Notes: generated by a model not told the origin, from the sequence alone. A stretch of DNA of 64,000 nucleotides from Leptothoe spongobia TAU-MAC 1115 (GCF_018739885.1 NZ_JADOES010000009.1:85875-149874), one strand, 5' to 3'. Positions 7,280-16,165 are shown, numbered from the stretch's first letter. Program-made: numbers and translations.

Positions 7280-7873
7280 TTAGCGATAGTAGTAAGCCAG
7301 GAACACATGTACCCCTAGCATTAGGATAAAGACACTCACCAAAAATATGTGAGTCGGTAGCCATATGGCCCGCATATTGCGAATCAATGGCCCTTTGGTC
7401 ACTGCTATATCTTTATTCCCTGGCAGACTAAAGATCTTGCGTGGGGACTCCAAAACTCCTGTCTCTGCTACCACCCCGACCAGAGCAGACAGCGTCACCG
7501 CAAAGAATATCCATAAAAACACAGCATTGAAATTTAAACCTGTTGCACCAATCGTATGAATCGCGACAACGGCTAACAAACCTACACCCAAAAAAATATG
7601 CAAACTACGCCACAGGATTACAGAACCAGGCAGTTTAAACTTGCCAAGCCATTTCCGTCCGCGTTTGCGCAGCGATAACAACATTTCTAAAACAACAAAT
7701 GACAGGGCGACATATCCTGTTACCTGCTTATACACTTCTCCACGAATAAACTGATGCAGCTCGATAGAGCGTTCTCGCAGCGCATCGAGATAAATCGGAC
7801 TCACCACAAAAGGAGCCAGTAGAAAAGCACTCAAGAGCGTCAAGAGGATAAGCGTGGAAAATTTAGGCTTCAT
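7280..7873 (-). CDS. Bis-heme b membrane protein, ferric-reductase / b561-like
   Basis: 197 aa with about five membrane helices. His92 and His106 lie in one helix and His175 and His189 in another, both with HX13H spacing. This is the arrangement used by ferric reductase/NOX-type and related four-helix cytochromes to hold two stacked b hemes across a membrane. An N-terminal helix (about 8-28) and an extra-membrane His40 precede it. No FAD/NADPH domain is fused or adjacent, so it would pass electrons between a quinol or soluble donor and the neighbouring multiheme proteins. Heme binding is inferred from spacing. Confidence 0.72.
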   Translation of the reverse strand: MKPKFSTLILLTLLSAFLLAPFVVSPIYLDALRERSIELHQFIRGEVYKQVTGYVALSFVVLEMLLSLRKRGRKWLGKFKLPGSVILWRSLHIFLGVGLLAVVAIHTIGATGLNFNAVFLWIFFAVTLSALVGVVAETGVLESPRKIFSLPGNKDIAVTKGPLIRNMRAIWLPTHIFLVSVFILMLGVHVFLAYYYR

Positions 7874-8036
7874 TATTCCTAGACAGGAAATAGCAATCGA
7901 AAAATAGCAACATTAGAGATAGAGTCATGGGCAATTACCAATAAAACTATCCCTAATGTTTACAAACCTCTCTTAAAAACTAGCGAAACTAGCTCGAACT
8001 AATTGAGGAGAGAAAAGAGCCGTACTTAACATCATC

Positions 8037-8705
8037 CTAAGCAGCAGGCATACTTTCAACAGGGATATTGATCACAACACCGCCCATGACTTCACCCATC
8101 TCAAACTGTTTATCAGGATAGCGCTCTAGGTGAACTGGGTGGGTATTATGGCAACTTACACAAGCTTCAGCAACCGCTTTGTCAGGATACATAGCGGAGA
8201 AATAGGCTTGCCCCCCCACTTCCTGATAGTCCTTGTAAGGTTCACCCGAAGCAACCATGGCATCTAGTGCAGTTTGCTCAAATTCACTCTTAGGACCATG
8301 GTTGTCATTAATAAACCAAGGGGAAATTAAACCATAGGTAAATAGGCCTGATTCATTCGCAATCTCGTAACCTAAACGGAACATCTGAGCCGGAAGAGGA
8401 ATACCATCGGTTTGCTGCCAACCTTCGGTAGACTCAACATTCAACACACCTTTTTCTTTTTCCTTCCCTTCAAGTTTTTTGACACGACTAACAACATGCT
8501 TGGTGTAAGCAGTACGATCAGCCGCTAACACCGTATGAATGTAGTCAGCAACAAGATCAGGGGAAATACTGGGTCCAGTAGCCGTGGCTACAGCAGAAGT
8601 AGAACCACCACCGCTACAGGCAACAGCTGTAAAGCAAACGGCAGCAGCTAAACCTAATAATGCGATCATTCTAGCGCGCATGCGCTGCATCCAATTTGTC
8701 AACAT
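8037..8705 (-). CDS. Monoheme c lipoprotein, Tll0287-like (DUF3365)
   Basis: 222 aa. An N-terminal signal ends in a lipobox (TAVAC, Cys30), so it is probably a lipoprotein. A single heme motif, CVSCH, is at residues 182-186 and followed by NTHP. The segment around SPWFINDNHGPKSEFE and the late heme site fit the DUF3365/Tll0287-like family, a PAS-like fold with one c-type heme. Members are soluble redox or sensor domains; here the partners are likely the adjacent multiheme proteins. The gap to the upstream gene is 61 bases and to the downstream gene 163 bases, so it may be the end of one transcript. Confidence 0.82.
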   Translation of the reverse strand: MLTNWMQRMRARMIALLGLAAAVCFTAVACSGGGSTSAVATATGPSISPDLVADYIHTVLAADRTAYTKHVVSRVKKLEGKEKEKGVLNVESTEGWQQTDGIPLPAQMFRLGYEIANESGLFTYGLISPWFINDNHGPKSEFEQTALDAMVASGEPYKDYQEVGGQAYFSAMYPDKAVAEACVSCHNTHPVHLERYPDKQFEMGEVMGGVVINIPVESMPAA

Positions 8706-8766
8706 TTAAGTTATCTCCTGGTACATCCAGAGCGTTATTCACACAGAGAGTCCTGAATAATGAAAA

Positions 8767-9576
8767 TTATTCAGAGGTATTGCCCGTCCTCCGCTGTTCA
8801 GCAGCCTTCATCAGATCGAAAGACTGCAACTCTAGCGTTGGAGGCCGGTCAAAATTGGCTTCGACCAGCTCAGGGTCGAAAATACTGTTGTAGCTATACT
8901 CAATGCCGTGGCAGTTCATACACACATCACCCACCATGCGATCCTGCGGCTTGAGATTATAGGTATTGTTATGGTTTACATGTACAAGGGTGTCATCAAA
9001 TTCAGCAACGACACGAGGTAGGTGGCAAGTCGCACAGCTGACAGCACCAGCCCCCGGACGTGGCAACTCATTGCTTGCTGCAAACAACTCAGCATGCTTG
9101 GAATTTTGATAGTTGAGAGAATGGTTATCGTTATGACAAGTCAGACAAGCATCTACAGATGCCTCAACGGTATTGACCGAATGCACATCATGGCAGGCAT
9201 TACAGTTCATCTGATGCTGCATAGCATCTTGCCTCATGGGCAATCTGGCCATAGCAGGGGTTAGGGGCGCATCCCCTTCCAACAGACGAATACCGTGCTT
9301 ACTCAACAAAAAGGTATCTACCGCCTGTTCATGGCAAGATTGACACGTTTCATGGTTGGGTTCGGCCAAAAACTCTTTTGTTTCTTTACTTTGGTGACAG
9401 CTGGCACAGTTAATATCATTGAGTGCATGGACACTAGTCTGCCACTGCGTTGTGATATCGCTCAGCTCCTCTTGGGTGCTAGCCTTAGCAGTTCGACTTG
9501 TTCCCAAGACAAGCATCACACATAACGCCACCAAAACCAGGGACCGTAGCCATGGGTTAATAACTAGACGCATCAT
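8767..9576 (-). CDS. Six-heme periplasmic cytochrome c
   Basis: 269 aa with a signal peptide (hydrophobic core about 10-26). Six CxxCH sites are present: residues 57-61, 78-82, 125-129, 144-148, 181-185 and 219-223. Many spare His residues (for example HDVHS, HNDNH, HVNHN) could serve as distal ligands. The cysteine spacing resembles multiheme electron-carrier families such as NapC/NrfH or the c554 type, but I cannot assign one. The start codon overlaps the stop of the five-heme gene (ATGA) with a strong GGGAGGTGG ribosome site, so the two are translationally coupled. Its C-terminal 45 residues are heme-free. Confidence 0.87.
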   Translation of the reverse strand: MMRLVINPWLRSLVLVALCVMLVLGTSRTAKASTQEELSDITTQWQTSVHALNDINCASCHQSKETKEFLAEPNHETCQSCHEQAVDTFLLSKHGIRLLEGDAPLTPAMARLPMRQDAMQHQMNCNACHDVHSVNTVEASVDACLTCHNDNHSLNYQNSKHAELFAASNELPRPGAGAVSCATCHLPRVVAEFDDTLVHVNHNNTYNLKPQDRMVGDVCMNCHGIEYSYNSIFDPELVEANFDRPPTLELQSFDLMKAAEQRRTGNTSE

Positions 9577-10214
9577 GAACCACCTCCCAAAAATTCCTTC
9601 TGGAGATCTGGGGTAGGTGCCGTTTCCAGTGACGTGGCCACGACCCGATCGGGTACTTCCTGAACAGGCAGCATTGAGGGAGCCCCCATGTTCTGACGCA
9701 AGAATCCCGTGGATATGGTGCGATGATCATGATAGTTATGACAACCAGCAGTCCAACATCCATCAGCCGCAAATCCTTCATGACTCTTGAGCTGCGTAAG
9801 AGTTAACTCCTCATGGCACGCCATACATAAATCTGGCTGTAGATTTACACCCCGATCGAACATATGCACATGTTCGTTATGACAGGCGGTGCAGGTGAGA
9901 ACATCAACTCTTTCACGATACTCCGCCCAACGCGGATCGCGAAACTTTTTAGTGCCATGCACATCGTCAACCAACTCGGCTTGATGACAGCGGGTACAGT
10001 TCTCATTGCTAACCGGCTTAAATCCTTCATGACAAGAGGCACATGAAGCTTCAAATACATGGTGTCCCTCAGAGGTTTCACCGGGCAAAAAGACCTGCTT
10101 TTGATCCAGGGCAAAGGCTGCCGACACCCACATCAACAAGAGAACAAGCGCTAAGACAATGCCTGTCCTTAGCGACAATAATCTACCCAGTCGTTGCTTG
10201 AAAGAGCGTGCCAT
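9573..10214 (-). CDS. Five-heme membrane-anchored cytochrome c with one CX4CH site
   Basis: 213 aa from the ATG at 10214, which has an AAGGA site 4 bases upstream (a TTG at 10229 is the longer alternative). A single N-terminal helix (about 16-35) may be an uncleaved anchor. Heme motifs are CASCH 58-62, CTRCH 73-77, CTACH 108-112, CMACH 130-134 and CWTAGCH 153-159. The last is the rare CX4CH form. The layout (one helix, then four or five hemes) recalls NapC/NrfH quinol dehydrogenases. It starts 21 bases after the tandem globin gene and overlaps the six-heme gene by 4 bases. Confidence 0.86.
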   Translation of the reverse strand: MARSFKQRLGRLLSLRTGIVLALVLLLMWVSAAFALDQKQVFLPGETSEGHHVFEASCASCHEGFKPVSNENCTRCHQAELVDDVHGTKKFRDPRWAEYRERVDVLTCTACHNEHVHMFDRGVNLQPDLCMACHEELTLTQLKSHEGFAADGCWTAGCHNYHDHRTISTGFLRQNMGAPSMLPVQEVPDRVVATSLETAPTPDLQKEFLGGGS

Positions 10215-10235
10215 CTGATCCTTAAGCAACCATCA

Positions 10236-11243
10236 CTAAAGCAAAATCATCATGAGTACAACAAGCACCGCTGCACCGCCACCAATGATGCCAGCTGTTG
10301 CTCCTGTCCCAATACCTTCAGGCGGTTCAACAATCGTAGGCGCTGTTTCAAGCTGAATATCTTGCTGATCATACTCAGCTCCCTCAAGCATCAGCTCAGT
10401 GATTGCTCCATAGGCGTCAACCCAAGCCTGTTTGACATCAGCAGTCCAAGCAGACCCAGCATATTGTTCAAGTGTTTTGAGCAAACTATTACCCACCAAT
10501 GGGTAGTGGGCAGGTAGCGCTCCATACTTAACGTGACGAGCCCCCAGACCTTTTAAAGCCTTAGTCAAAACATCAGGCTTACGTAGGTTATCCACCACCA
10601 TCACAAGACCGCCCTTCAGCATAGTCTTTTGCTTAGCCATATCGGTGTGCTCAAACAGAGGCTTGGCATCGGGATAATCTGTAAACAGATTGTCGTAAAA
10701 GGTGGATACTAGAGCGTCAGCCTGGGGAGCCACGAGCGCAAAGCTTTGCTCCAGCAATTCGACATTCAGTCCACTCTCTTCAGGAGGTGCAGCGTTAGTA
10801 GGAGCAGGTGTTTCTTCAAGCGCAACTTCTTCTGGAGTATAGTCAGCGCCTTCAAGCATCAGCTCAGTGATTATGCCGTAGGCACCAGCCCAAGATTCCT
10901 TGAGTTCAAAGGTCCAAGCATCACCTGCATACTGTTCCAGGGTCTTGAGCAAACTGTTGCCTACGAGGGGATAATGCTCTGGCAAGGCACCATATTTGAC
11001 ATGACGGGCTCCCAATCCTTTAAGCGCATCACTCAGCACGTCCGGCTTCCTAAGGTTCTGAATCACCATGACTAGAGCGCCTTTCAGCATCTGCTTCTGT
11101 TTGGTCATATTTGAATGCTCAAACAGGGGCTTAGCCGCCGGATAATCTGTGAATAGATTGTTGTAAAAGCTATCAACAAACTCGTCAGCCTTGGGCTTAA
11201 CGAGTTCGAAACTTTGCTCTAACAACTCAACATTTAAGGACAT
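10236..11243 (-). CDS. Membrane-anchored tandem (double-domain) globin
   Basis: 335 aa from the ATG at 11243; a GTG at 11258 is possible, but the second domain also begins LNVELLEQSF, which supports the ATG. Two globin domains (about 1-135 and 158-290) are joined by a Pro-rich linker. Each has the proximal His in LGARHVKYG (His81, His237), a Tyr at the B10 place (Tyr27, Tyr183) and a Gln at the likely E7 place (Gln49, Gln205). Tyr/Gln pockets are typical of bacterial globins that bind O2 or NO. A C-terminal glycine-rich helix (about 313-335) would anchor it. It heads the multiheme cytochrome operon. The near-identical halves point to internal duplication. Confidence 0.88.
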   Translation of the reverse strand: MSLNVELLEQSFELVKPKADEFVDSFYNNLFTDYPAAKPLFEHSNMTKQKQMLKGALVMVIQNLRKPDVLSDALKGLGARHVKYGALPEHYPLVGNSLLKTLEQYAGDAWTFELKESWAGAYGIITELMLEGADYTPEEVALEETPAPTNAAPPEESGLNVELLEQSFALVAPQADALVSTFYDNLFTDYPDAKPLFEHTDMAKQKTMLKGGLVMVVDNLRKPDVLTKALKGLGARHVKYGALPAHYPLVGNSLLKTLEQYAGSAWTADVKQAWVDAYGAITELMLEGAEYDQQDIQLETAPTIVEPPEGIGTGATAGIIGGGAAVLVVLMMILL

Positions 11244-11937
11244 GCCTACTAGTCTCACTCCAACAAGTTTTTGGCCACAAGCTTTGTTTCAAGAAACCCC
11301 AAAATCGTCTTAGGAAGGGAAAACGCCTAAGTATAGCGAGACACCGCAACAAATAACGAAAATTTGATGGTTCAAAATTACATCCACCACAATTGCTCCA
11401 GACAATTGAGGATGTCAACAACAAATCAGGGCATATAAAACCGAACTATCAGTAGTGATAAGTCTCACTTATGAGGGATCGGGAACTACCCATGACAAGT
11501 ATTAAGGTATTGCGATCGCAACTATTTTTTTGTGGCGCCAGATACCAAAACAACAATTTTATTCACTTGCCGCATTTAACAATTGCAATAAATGAATCGA
11601 TCTTATTGCTAATAAATAAAATTCCGCTCCCAAGAATTCAGCCATTATCAATAGACCCCAAATCTATTGGTACATAGGCTATTAGGCTTTTGATCGACTG
11701 GCTAATAGCGCCGGTTTGTATCTTAAAACATCAGGAAAATAATGACTGAATTGCACTTATTGCGGTACTTGGATTCGCTTTTTGCATAATTCTAAGGTGC
11801 TAAATCATAAATACAGATTTTCTGTACCCATGTATACAAACAAGACCTGAGTTCACAGTAAAGATAAACAGATATTGTCGGCTGACTGGCATTGTTATTC
11901 ACCACTGTGCGGCTGCCACTTCAACAACTCCTTGCTT
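11244..11937. other. Long divergent promoter region between the globin operon and ccs1
   Basis: About 690 bases without a convincing gene. It must carry both divergent promoters of the redox island. The left part is AT-rich with a small GTTTC-AAG-AAAC-like palindrome near 11268. A GTA-N8-TAC sequence lies at 11824-11837. A 68-residue open frame at 11471-11677 has no recognisable features and is not called. Confidence 0.4.
11824..11837. promoter_or_regulatory. Possible NtcA-type site (GTA-N8-TAC) upstream of ccs1
   Basis: The sequence GTACCCATGTATAC fits the GTA-N8-TAC core bound by the nitrogen regulator NtcA. It is about 100 bp before the ccs1 start. A weak -10-like TAAAGA lies about 21 bases downstream, roughly the usual spacing. 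Six fixed bases occur by chance many times in 64 kb, so this is a hint only. Confidence 0.2.
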
Positions 11938-13737
11938 ATGACTTCTGCAGTGATCCAATTTATCGGCTCCATTCGGCTGGCGGTTCCTCTCCTGATAGTC
12001 ATCGGTTCAATCTTGATAGGAGCCACATTTTACGAAGCAGAAGTTGGATCGTCAGTTGTCCAGCAAGAGATTTACAAGAGTCCCTGGTTTGGGGCTTTAA
12101 TGTTTTTTCTAGCCGTGAATCTTAGTGTCTCCACATTGCTACGCTATCCCTGGAAAGGTGCTCGCAAAGTCGGATTTGCCATCGCTCACTGGGGCTTAGT
12201 CGTGATCATTGCGGGGTCAGCAGCTGTTATTCACCTCAGCGTGGAAGGCATGCTGTTAGCCCGCACTGACGGTGGTCCCGTTAGCACGTTGCGGGTGGAA
12301 GGGGATTTTTTAGAAATTGCGACATCAGACCAGGTCATTGAACAGGCCTCTCTATTCATTAAAGATGATGGAACTGTTGTACCTAATCAGTTAGGTCAGT
12401 TATCCCTTTTGGGTTATACCAACCATGCTATCAAGACCGTCCATTTTACAGAAGGTGCTACGGTTCCTAACTCTGCCGTCAAGCTTTCCTTGCATAGTGA
12501 CCGCATGGGTCAAACCTTGGAACGCTGGTTAGCCATTGCCCCAAGGTCCTACAGCAGTATGGATATCGGCCCTGCCGAGTTGCAAATTCAAAAGGTGCAC
12601 TCTGACCAAGAGCTGCAGCAAGCCTTAACTATTCCTTCCCAAGAGGCAAGTGCGCCATGGGGGACATTAAACTTTTCCCTAGCCAATAAAACACAAGTTA
12701 TAGATGTTAAATCTGGTTTAAATCAGCCTGTTGTCATAGAAGACATTGAGTGCATTATCAAGGATTTTTGGCCTGATTTTCGTTTAGATGGCAATGGTAA
12801 ACCTGAGACAGTGACCCAACAGTTGCGCAACCCGGCCTTACAGCTAGAGTTATCCATGGGTGATGTCAGTGAGCGTTGGTTTATCTTTGGTAATCCAGAA
12901 TTCGAACCAATTCGTACTCAGATATCTGGTGATAGGCCCCTGGATATCAAGTTTAGCTACACGATTTCTGCCAATACTCAGCCAGACGCATTCTTTAGAG
13001 TCTTAGTAGATCCTGAGGATAATCTTTACTATGTCGCTAAATCGTCCAAAGGAGTTAAGACGGGGTCGCTAGCTTTAGGGACAGCCGTCACACCAGGCTG
13101 GGCAGATTTTTCCATCACGCTGGATGAGTATATTCCCCAGGCACGGGTGGAGCGCGATGTTGTTCCCCTCCCGGATGGAGCTGAGGGCGGCGAGCCTGCC
13201 CTGCAGGTGGCAACGGCAGATGGAGAAATGGCATGGGTGCCCTGGGGAGAGCCGACTACTATTGAGACAACAACGGGCGACTGGTATATAGCCTTTAGCC
13301 CAAAACTGATGCAATTGCCCTTTGCCCTTAAGCTTAATGACTTTATCGTCGAACGTAACGAAGGTAGTGAGTCTGTCGCTATGTGGACGAGCTTGGTAAC
13401 CCTGATGGAGCCGATGACAGGAGAACTGTCAGAGCGTCGAGTCTGGATGAATCATCCAACTTGGTTCAAGGGCTGGAAAATTGCTCAGGCTTCTTGGAAT
13501 CCAGGGGATTTAGCGCAGTCCACCCTGCAGGTTAAACGCGAACCCTGGTGGGTCACCGGTCTCACGTGGTTAGGATCGCTCATGGTCACTATCGGTGTCG
13601 CCACCATGTTTTACGGTCGAGCAGTTGCTAAAAAGCTTAAGTTTATGGGTGAGATCTTAGGTCCTAGCGAACGAGAGGAGAATCTGGAGGAGACGGTGAC
13701 AGCGATTCCTATTTTGAGCTTTTTCTCTAGTCGTTAG
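11938..13737 (+). CDS. ccs1: Ccs1/ResB-type cytochrome c synthase subunit (System II)
   Basis: About 599 aa from the ATG at 11938; upstream in-frame TTG is unlikely. Three helices lie near the N-terminus (for example LAVPLLIVIGSILIGATFY and VGFAIAHWGLVVIIAGSA), then a periplasmic or lumen domain of about 450 residues, then a last helix (WVTGLTWLGSLMVTIGVAT). This is the ResB/Ccs1 layout. The MNHPTWFKGWKIAQASW motif before the last helix fits the family. Ccs1 with CcsA moves heme across the membrane and attaches it to CxxCH cysteines. Its place beside the multiheme genes suggests a system-specific synthase. Confidence 0.9.
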   Translation: MTSAVIQFIGSIRLAVPLLIVIGSILIGATFYEAEVGSSVVQQEIYKSPWFGALMFFLAVNLSVSTLLRYPWKGARKVGFAIAHWGLVVIIAGSAAVIHLSVEGMLLARTDGGPVSTLRVEGDFLEIATSDQVIEQASLFIKDDGTVVPNQLGQLSLLGYTNHAIKTVHFTEGATVPNSAVKLSLHSDRMGQTLERWLAIAPRSYSSMDIGPAELQIQKVHSDQELQQALTIPSQEASAPWGTLNFSLANKTQVIDVKSGLNQPVVIEDIECIIKDFWPDFRLDGNGKPETVTQQLRNPALQLELSMGDVSERWFIFGNPEFEPIRTQISGDRPLDIKFSYTISANTQPDAFFRVLVDPEDNLYYVAKSSKGVKTGSLALGTAVTPGWADFSITLDEYIPQARVERDVVPLPDGAEGGEPALQVATADGEMAWVPWGEPTTIETTTGDWYIAFSPKLMQLPFALKLNDFIVERNEGSESVAMWTSLVTLMEPMTGELSERRVWMNHPTWFKGWKIAQASWNPGDLAQSTLQVKREPWWVTGLTWLGSLMVTIGVATMFYGRAVAKKLKFMGEILGPSEREENLEETVTAIPILSFFSSR

Positions 13738-13826
13738 AGAAAATCTTCTAATTTTTGACTTGAATTTTGACTTGAGGGAGTTCGGCCTCTCTATTAATTA
13801 CTATTCACTGCAGCCAAATCACGCCA

Positions 13827-15542
13827 ATGAAAGTTCTCAAGTTTGCGATTGGGTTATGTCTAGGGTTATTGCTAATTGCGATGCCCATCGGCCAATTCCA
13901 GCCGTCTGCGCTGGATAGTTTGGAGACCATGACAGTGCAGCAGGGGGGGCGGAAAAAGCCCTTGGATACGGTTGCCCAGGAAACGGTTGCCAAAATTTAT
14001 GGGGGAACAACTTATAAACACGATGGCATTGAGGAAAGTTCTCTGGAGACATTTTTGTCCCTATGGCTCAACAATCGTAATTGGAATGAGGAACCCTTTG
14101 TCCTGGTCAGCTATCGCCCCCTCAAAGAGTTGGCTGGCTTAGACCTGGAGCAAAAGCATTTCTCCTTTGAGACGTTGATGAAAAATCAACCTCTGGGAGA
14201 TATCGTGCGCTTGGCCCATCGCAAGCAAATGGATGACGAGGATTTGACACGGGATGAACGGGAGGCCCTGACCATTGAGGACCGGCTGCAGCTGATGCTA
14301 AGTATGGTGAATGATAATGCGATCGCAATAGTCCCCCACCCTAATGACATCAAAGGCAAATGGGTTGGCATTACCGAAGCCCAGACTCTTTATGGTGCAG
14401 AGTCAGTCGCCCCATTGCTAGCCAGCTTTACCATTATCAAGCAGACCATCCTGTCAGGGACGGACCACCTGCCCATGCTGGCCCCCCTAGCCACATCGCT
14501 CAAAGCAGGCTTAGCCAGTCTTAGCCCAGATATCTACCCGACAGGGGGTGTCATGCACCGCGAGGTATTTTTTAACCACTTTCATCCTTTTGCCAAAGCA
14601 TGGCAACTCTATGCCATTGCTTTTGTGCTCATGCTGATAGCCCTATGGGTGCAGCCCTTTAATCTTTATTGGACGGCCATTGGTACATTTGTTGCGGGTG
14701 TCGCGGTACAAGGCTATGGCTTTTGGCTACGGATGCAGATAGCTGGTCGTCCCCCCGTTACCAATATGTACGAGTCCGTCGTCTGGGTTGGCTTTGGGAT
14801 TGCCGCCATCGCCCTTATGTTTGAGCTGAGCCAGCGATCGAAGTATTACTTACTGGCAGCCGCACCACTGTCTGTGGTGTGTTTGATTTTGGCCGATAGC
14901 CTACCGGCAGTGTTGGACCCCAGCATTTCACCCCTGGTCCCTGTACTCCGGGATAACTTCTGGCTTAGTATTCATGTCCCCACGATTGCCCTGAGCTATG
15001 CTAGCTTTGCCCTAGCCTTGGGATTGGGCCATGTGGCCTTGGGTAGTTATTTGTTTACCCCCAATGCTCAGGCACGCATCAAACTCCTGTCTCAACTCAA
15101 TTACCGAGTCCTCCAGGTGGGCATATTGCTACTGACCGCAGGCATTATTCTTGGGGGGATTTGGGCTCACTTTTCCTGGGGGCGTTTTTGGGGTTGGGAT
15201 CCTAAAGAAACCTGGGCATTAATCGCGCTGCTATGTTACCTGGTGCCTCTCCATGGTCGCTTGGTGGGCTGGATCGGTAACTTTGGCATTAGTGTGGCCA
15301 GTGTCGTAGCGTTCAACGCGGTGCTGATGGCTTGGTACGGGGTGAATTTCGTCCTGGGTACCGGATTACACAGCTATGGTTTTGGCACTGGAGGATCCGA
15401 GATGATGATTGCCAGTGTTGTCGGTCTGGATTTGTTGTTTGTATTGCTCGCGGTCATGCGTCACCGGGGTTGGTTAGATCGGTTATTGATAGCTGAGACA
15501 GATTCTAGCCCGGTCGTTAGCTCCCATACGTCTGGTCATTAA
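13827..15542 (+). CDS. ccsA: CcsA/ResC-type heme lyase with long N-terminal domain
   Basis: 571 aa, much longer than the usual cyanobacterial CcsA (about 330-350 aa). Residues 1-25 form a signal or anchor helix, and about 30-240 a soluble domain. From about 245 there are eight or so helices with the WWD heme-handling motif WGRFWGWDPKETW (about 450-462) and flanking conserved His. The extended form resembles CcsA proteins of bacteria rich in multiheme cytochromes. It follows ccs1 by 89 bases and is co-directional with it. Inference: a second, dedicated heme lyase for the adjacent cytochromes. The housekeeping copy should lie elsewhere. Confidence 0.9.
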   Translation: MKVLKFAIGLCLGLLLIAMPIGQFQPSALDSLETMTVQQGGRKKPLDTVAQETVAKIYGGTTYKHDGIEESSLETFLSLWLNNRNWNEEPFVLVSYRPLKELAGLDLEQKHFSFETLMKNQPLGDIVRLAHRKQMDDEDLTRDEREALTIEDRLQLMLSMVNDNAIAIVPHPNDIKGKWVGITEAQTLYGAESVAPLLASFTIIKQTILSGTDHLPMLAPLATSLKAGLASLSPDIYPTGGVMHREVFFNHFHPFAKAWQLYAIAFVLMLIALWVQPFNLYWTAIGTFVAGVAVQGYGFWLRMQIAGRPPVTNMYESVVWVGFGIAAIALMFELSQRSKYYLLAAAPLSVVCLILADSLPAVLDPSISPLVPVLRDNFWLSIHVPTIALSYASFALALGLGHVALGSYLFTPNAQARIKLLSQLNYRVLQVGILLLTAGIILGGIWAHFSWGRFWGWDPKETWALIALLCYLVPLHGRLVGWIGNFGISVASVVAFNAVLMAWYGVNFVLGTGLHSYGFGTGGSEMMIASVVGLDLLFVLLAVMRHRGWLDRLLIAETDSSPVVSSHTSGH

Positions 15543-15620
15543 TTATGATGTGAGTTGATTTGAATATCGACTATTCCTCATATTCAGCACTGATACAACA
15601 GAGAGAGAGGATTTTTTGCC

Positions 15621-16094
15621 ATGAAACGTCGCGAATTTGGAAATCTAGTAGGGCTGGGGTTAATTGCCACGTCGTTGCCGGTTGCGATCGCAGCCTGTAA
15701 ATCCGAAGACACCATATCCGATACCCCTGCTGATAGCACCCCAGAAGTTCCAGCAGTAAAAATCGATGAAACCCCTAGAGCAGATGGATTTGCCGCTCTA
15801 GGTACCGTTACCGACCTGGATACAAAAGGTTATCTTGGCAAGAAAGGCTTTATCGCAGGTCCCGTCATTGTCATTCGCGACCCAGACAACGCCGACGGTG
15901 TGATCGCCCTCAACTCCATGTGCACCCACCAAGGCTGTGGTGTCGAATGGAAAGATAACGCCTTTGCCTGCCCCTGCCATGGATCAAAATTCAATATCGA
16001 CGGTAGTGTTGCCAACGGCCCCGCCACCGAACCCTTAGCCCCCTATGAAGCCATGATCGACGGTGATTTAGTCCTGGTCAAAGCCATATCCTAA
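15621..16094 (+). CDS. Tat-exported Rieske [2Fe-2S] protein
   Basis: 157 aa. The N-terminus MKRREFGN then a hydrophobic stretch is a twin-arginine signal or anchor. AIAAC at about 23-26 could also be a lipobox. An acidic Thr/Pro-rich hinge leads to the Rieske fold with CTHQGC (Cys101, His103, Cys106) and CPCHGS (Cys117, Cys119, His120). The disulfide cysteines are present, so a high-potential cluster is expected. It is smaller than b6f PetC (about 180 aa) and no cytochrome b gene is adjacent. It follows ccsA by 78 bases and likely belongs to the redox island as donor or acceptor for the multiheme proteins. Confidence 0.9.
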   Translation: MKRREFGNLVGLGLIATSLPVAIAACKSEDTISDTPADSTPEVPAVKIDETPRADGFAALGTVTDLDTKGYLGKKGFIAGPVIVIRDPDNADGVIALNSMCTHQGCGVEWKDNAFACPCHGSKFNIDGSVANGPATEPLAPYEAMIDGDLVLVKAIS

Positions 16095-16105
16095 TTAACC
16101 ACTTC

Positions 16106-16165
16106 TAGGGGCACTCCCTTGTGGATGCCCTTCGATACCGGGTGCTATCAGCCAGGATTTCGTAT
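16106..16165 (-). repeat. 60-bp dispersed repeat, copy A (inverted)
   Basis: The reverse complement of 16106-16165 equals 28211-28270 with two mismatches. It lies just after the Rieske gene. The core includes GGGCATCCACAAGGGAGTGC; a shorter relative is at 43828-43853. Probably a small non-coding repeat of the genome. Confidence 0.8.

Noticed and set aside
11471..11677. A 68-residue frame in the long divergent promoter region
   Set aside because: No ribosome site, no recognisable features and AT-rich chance composition.
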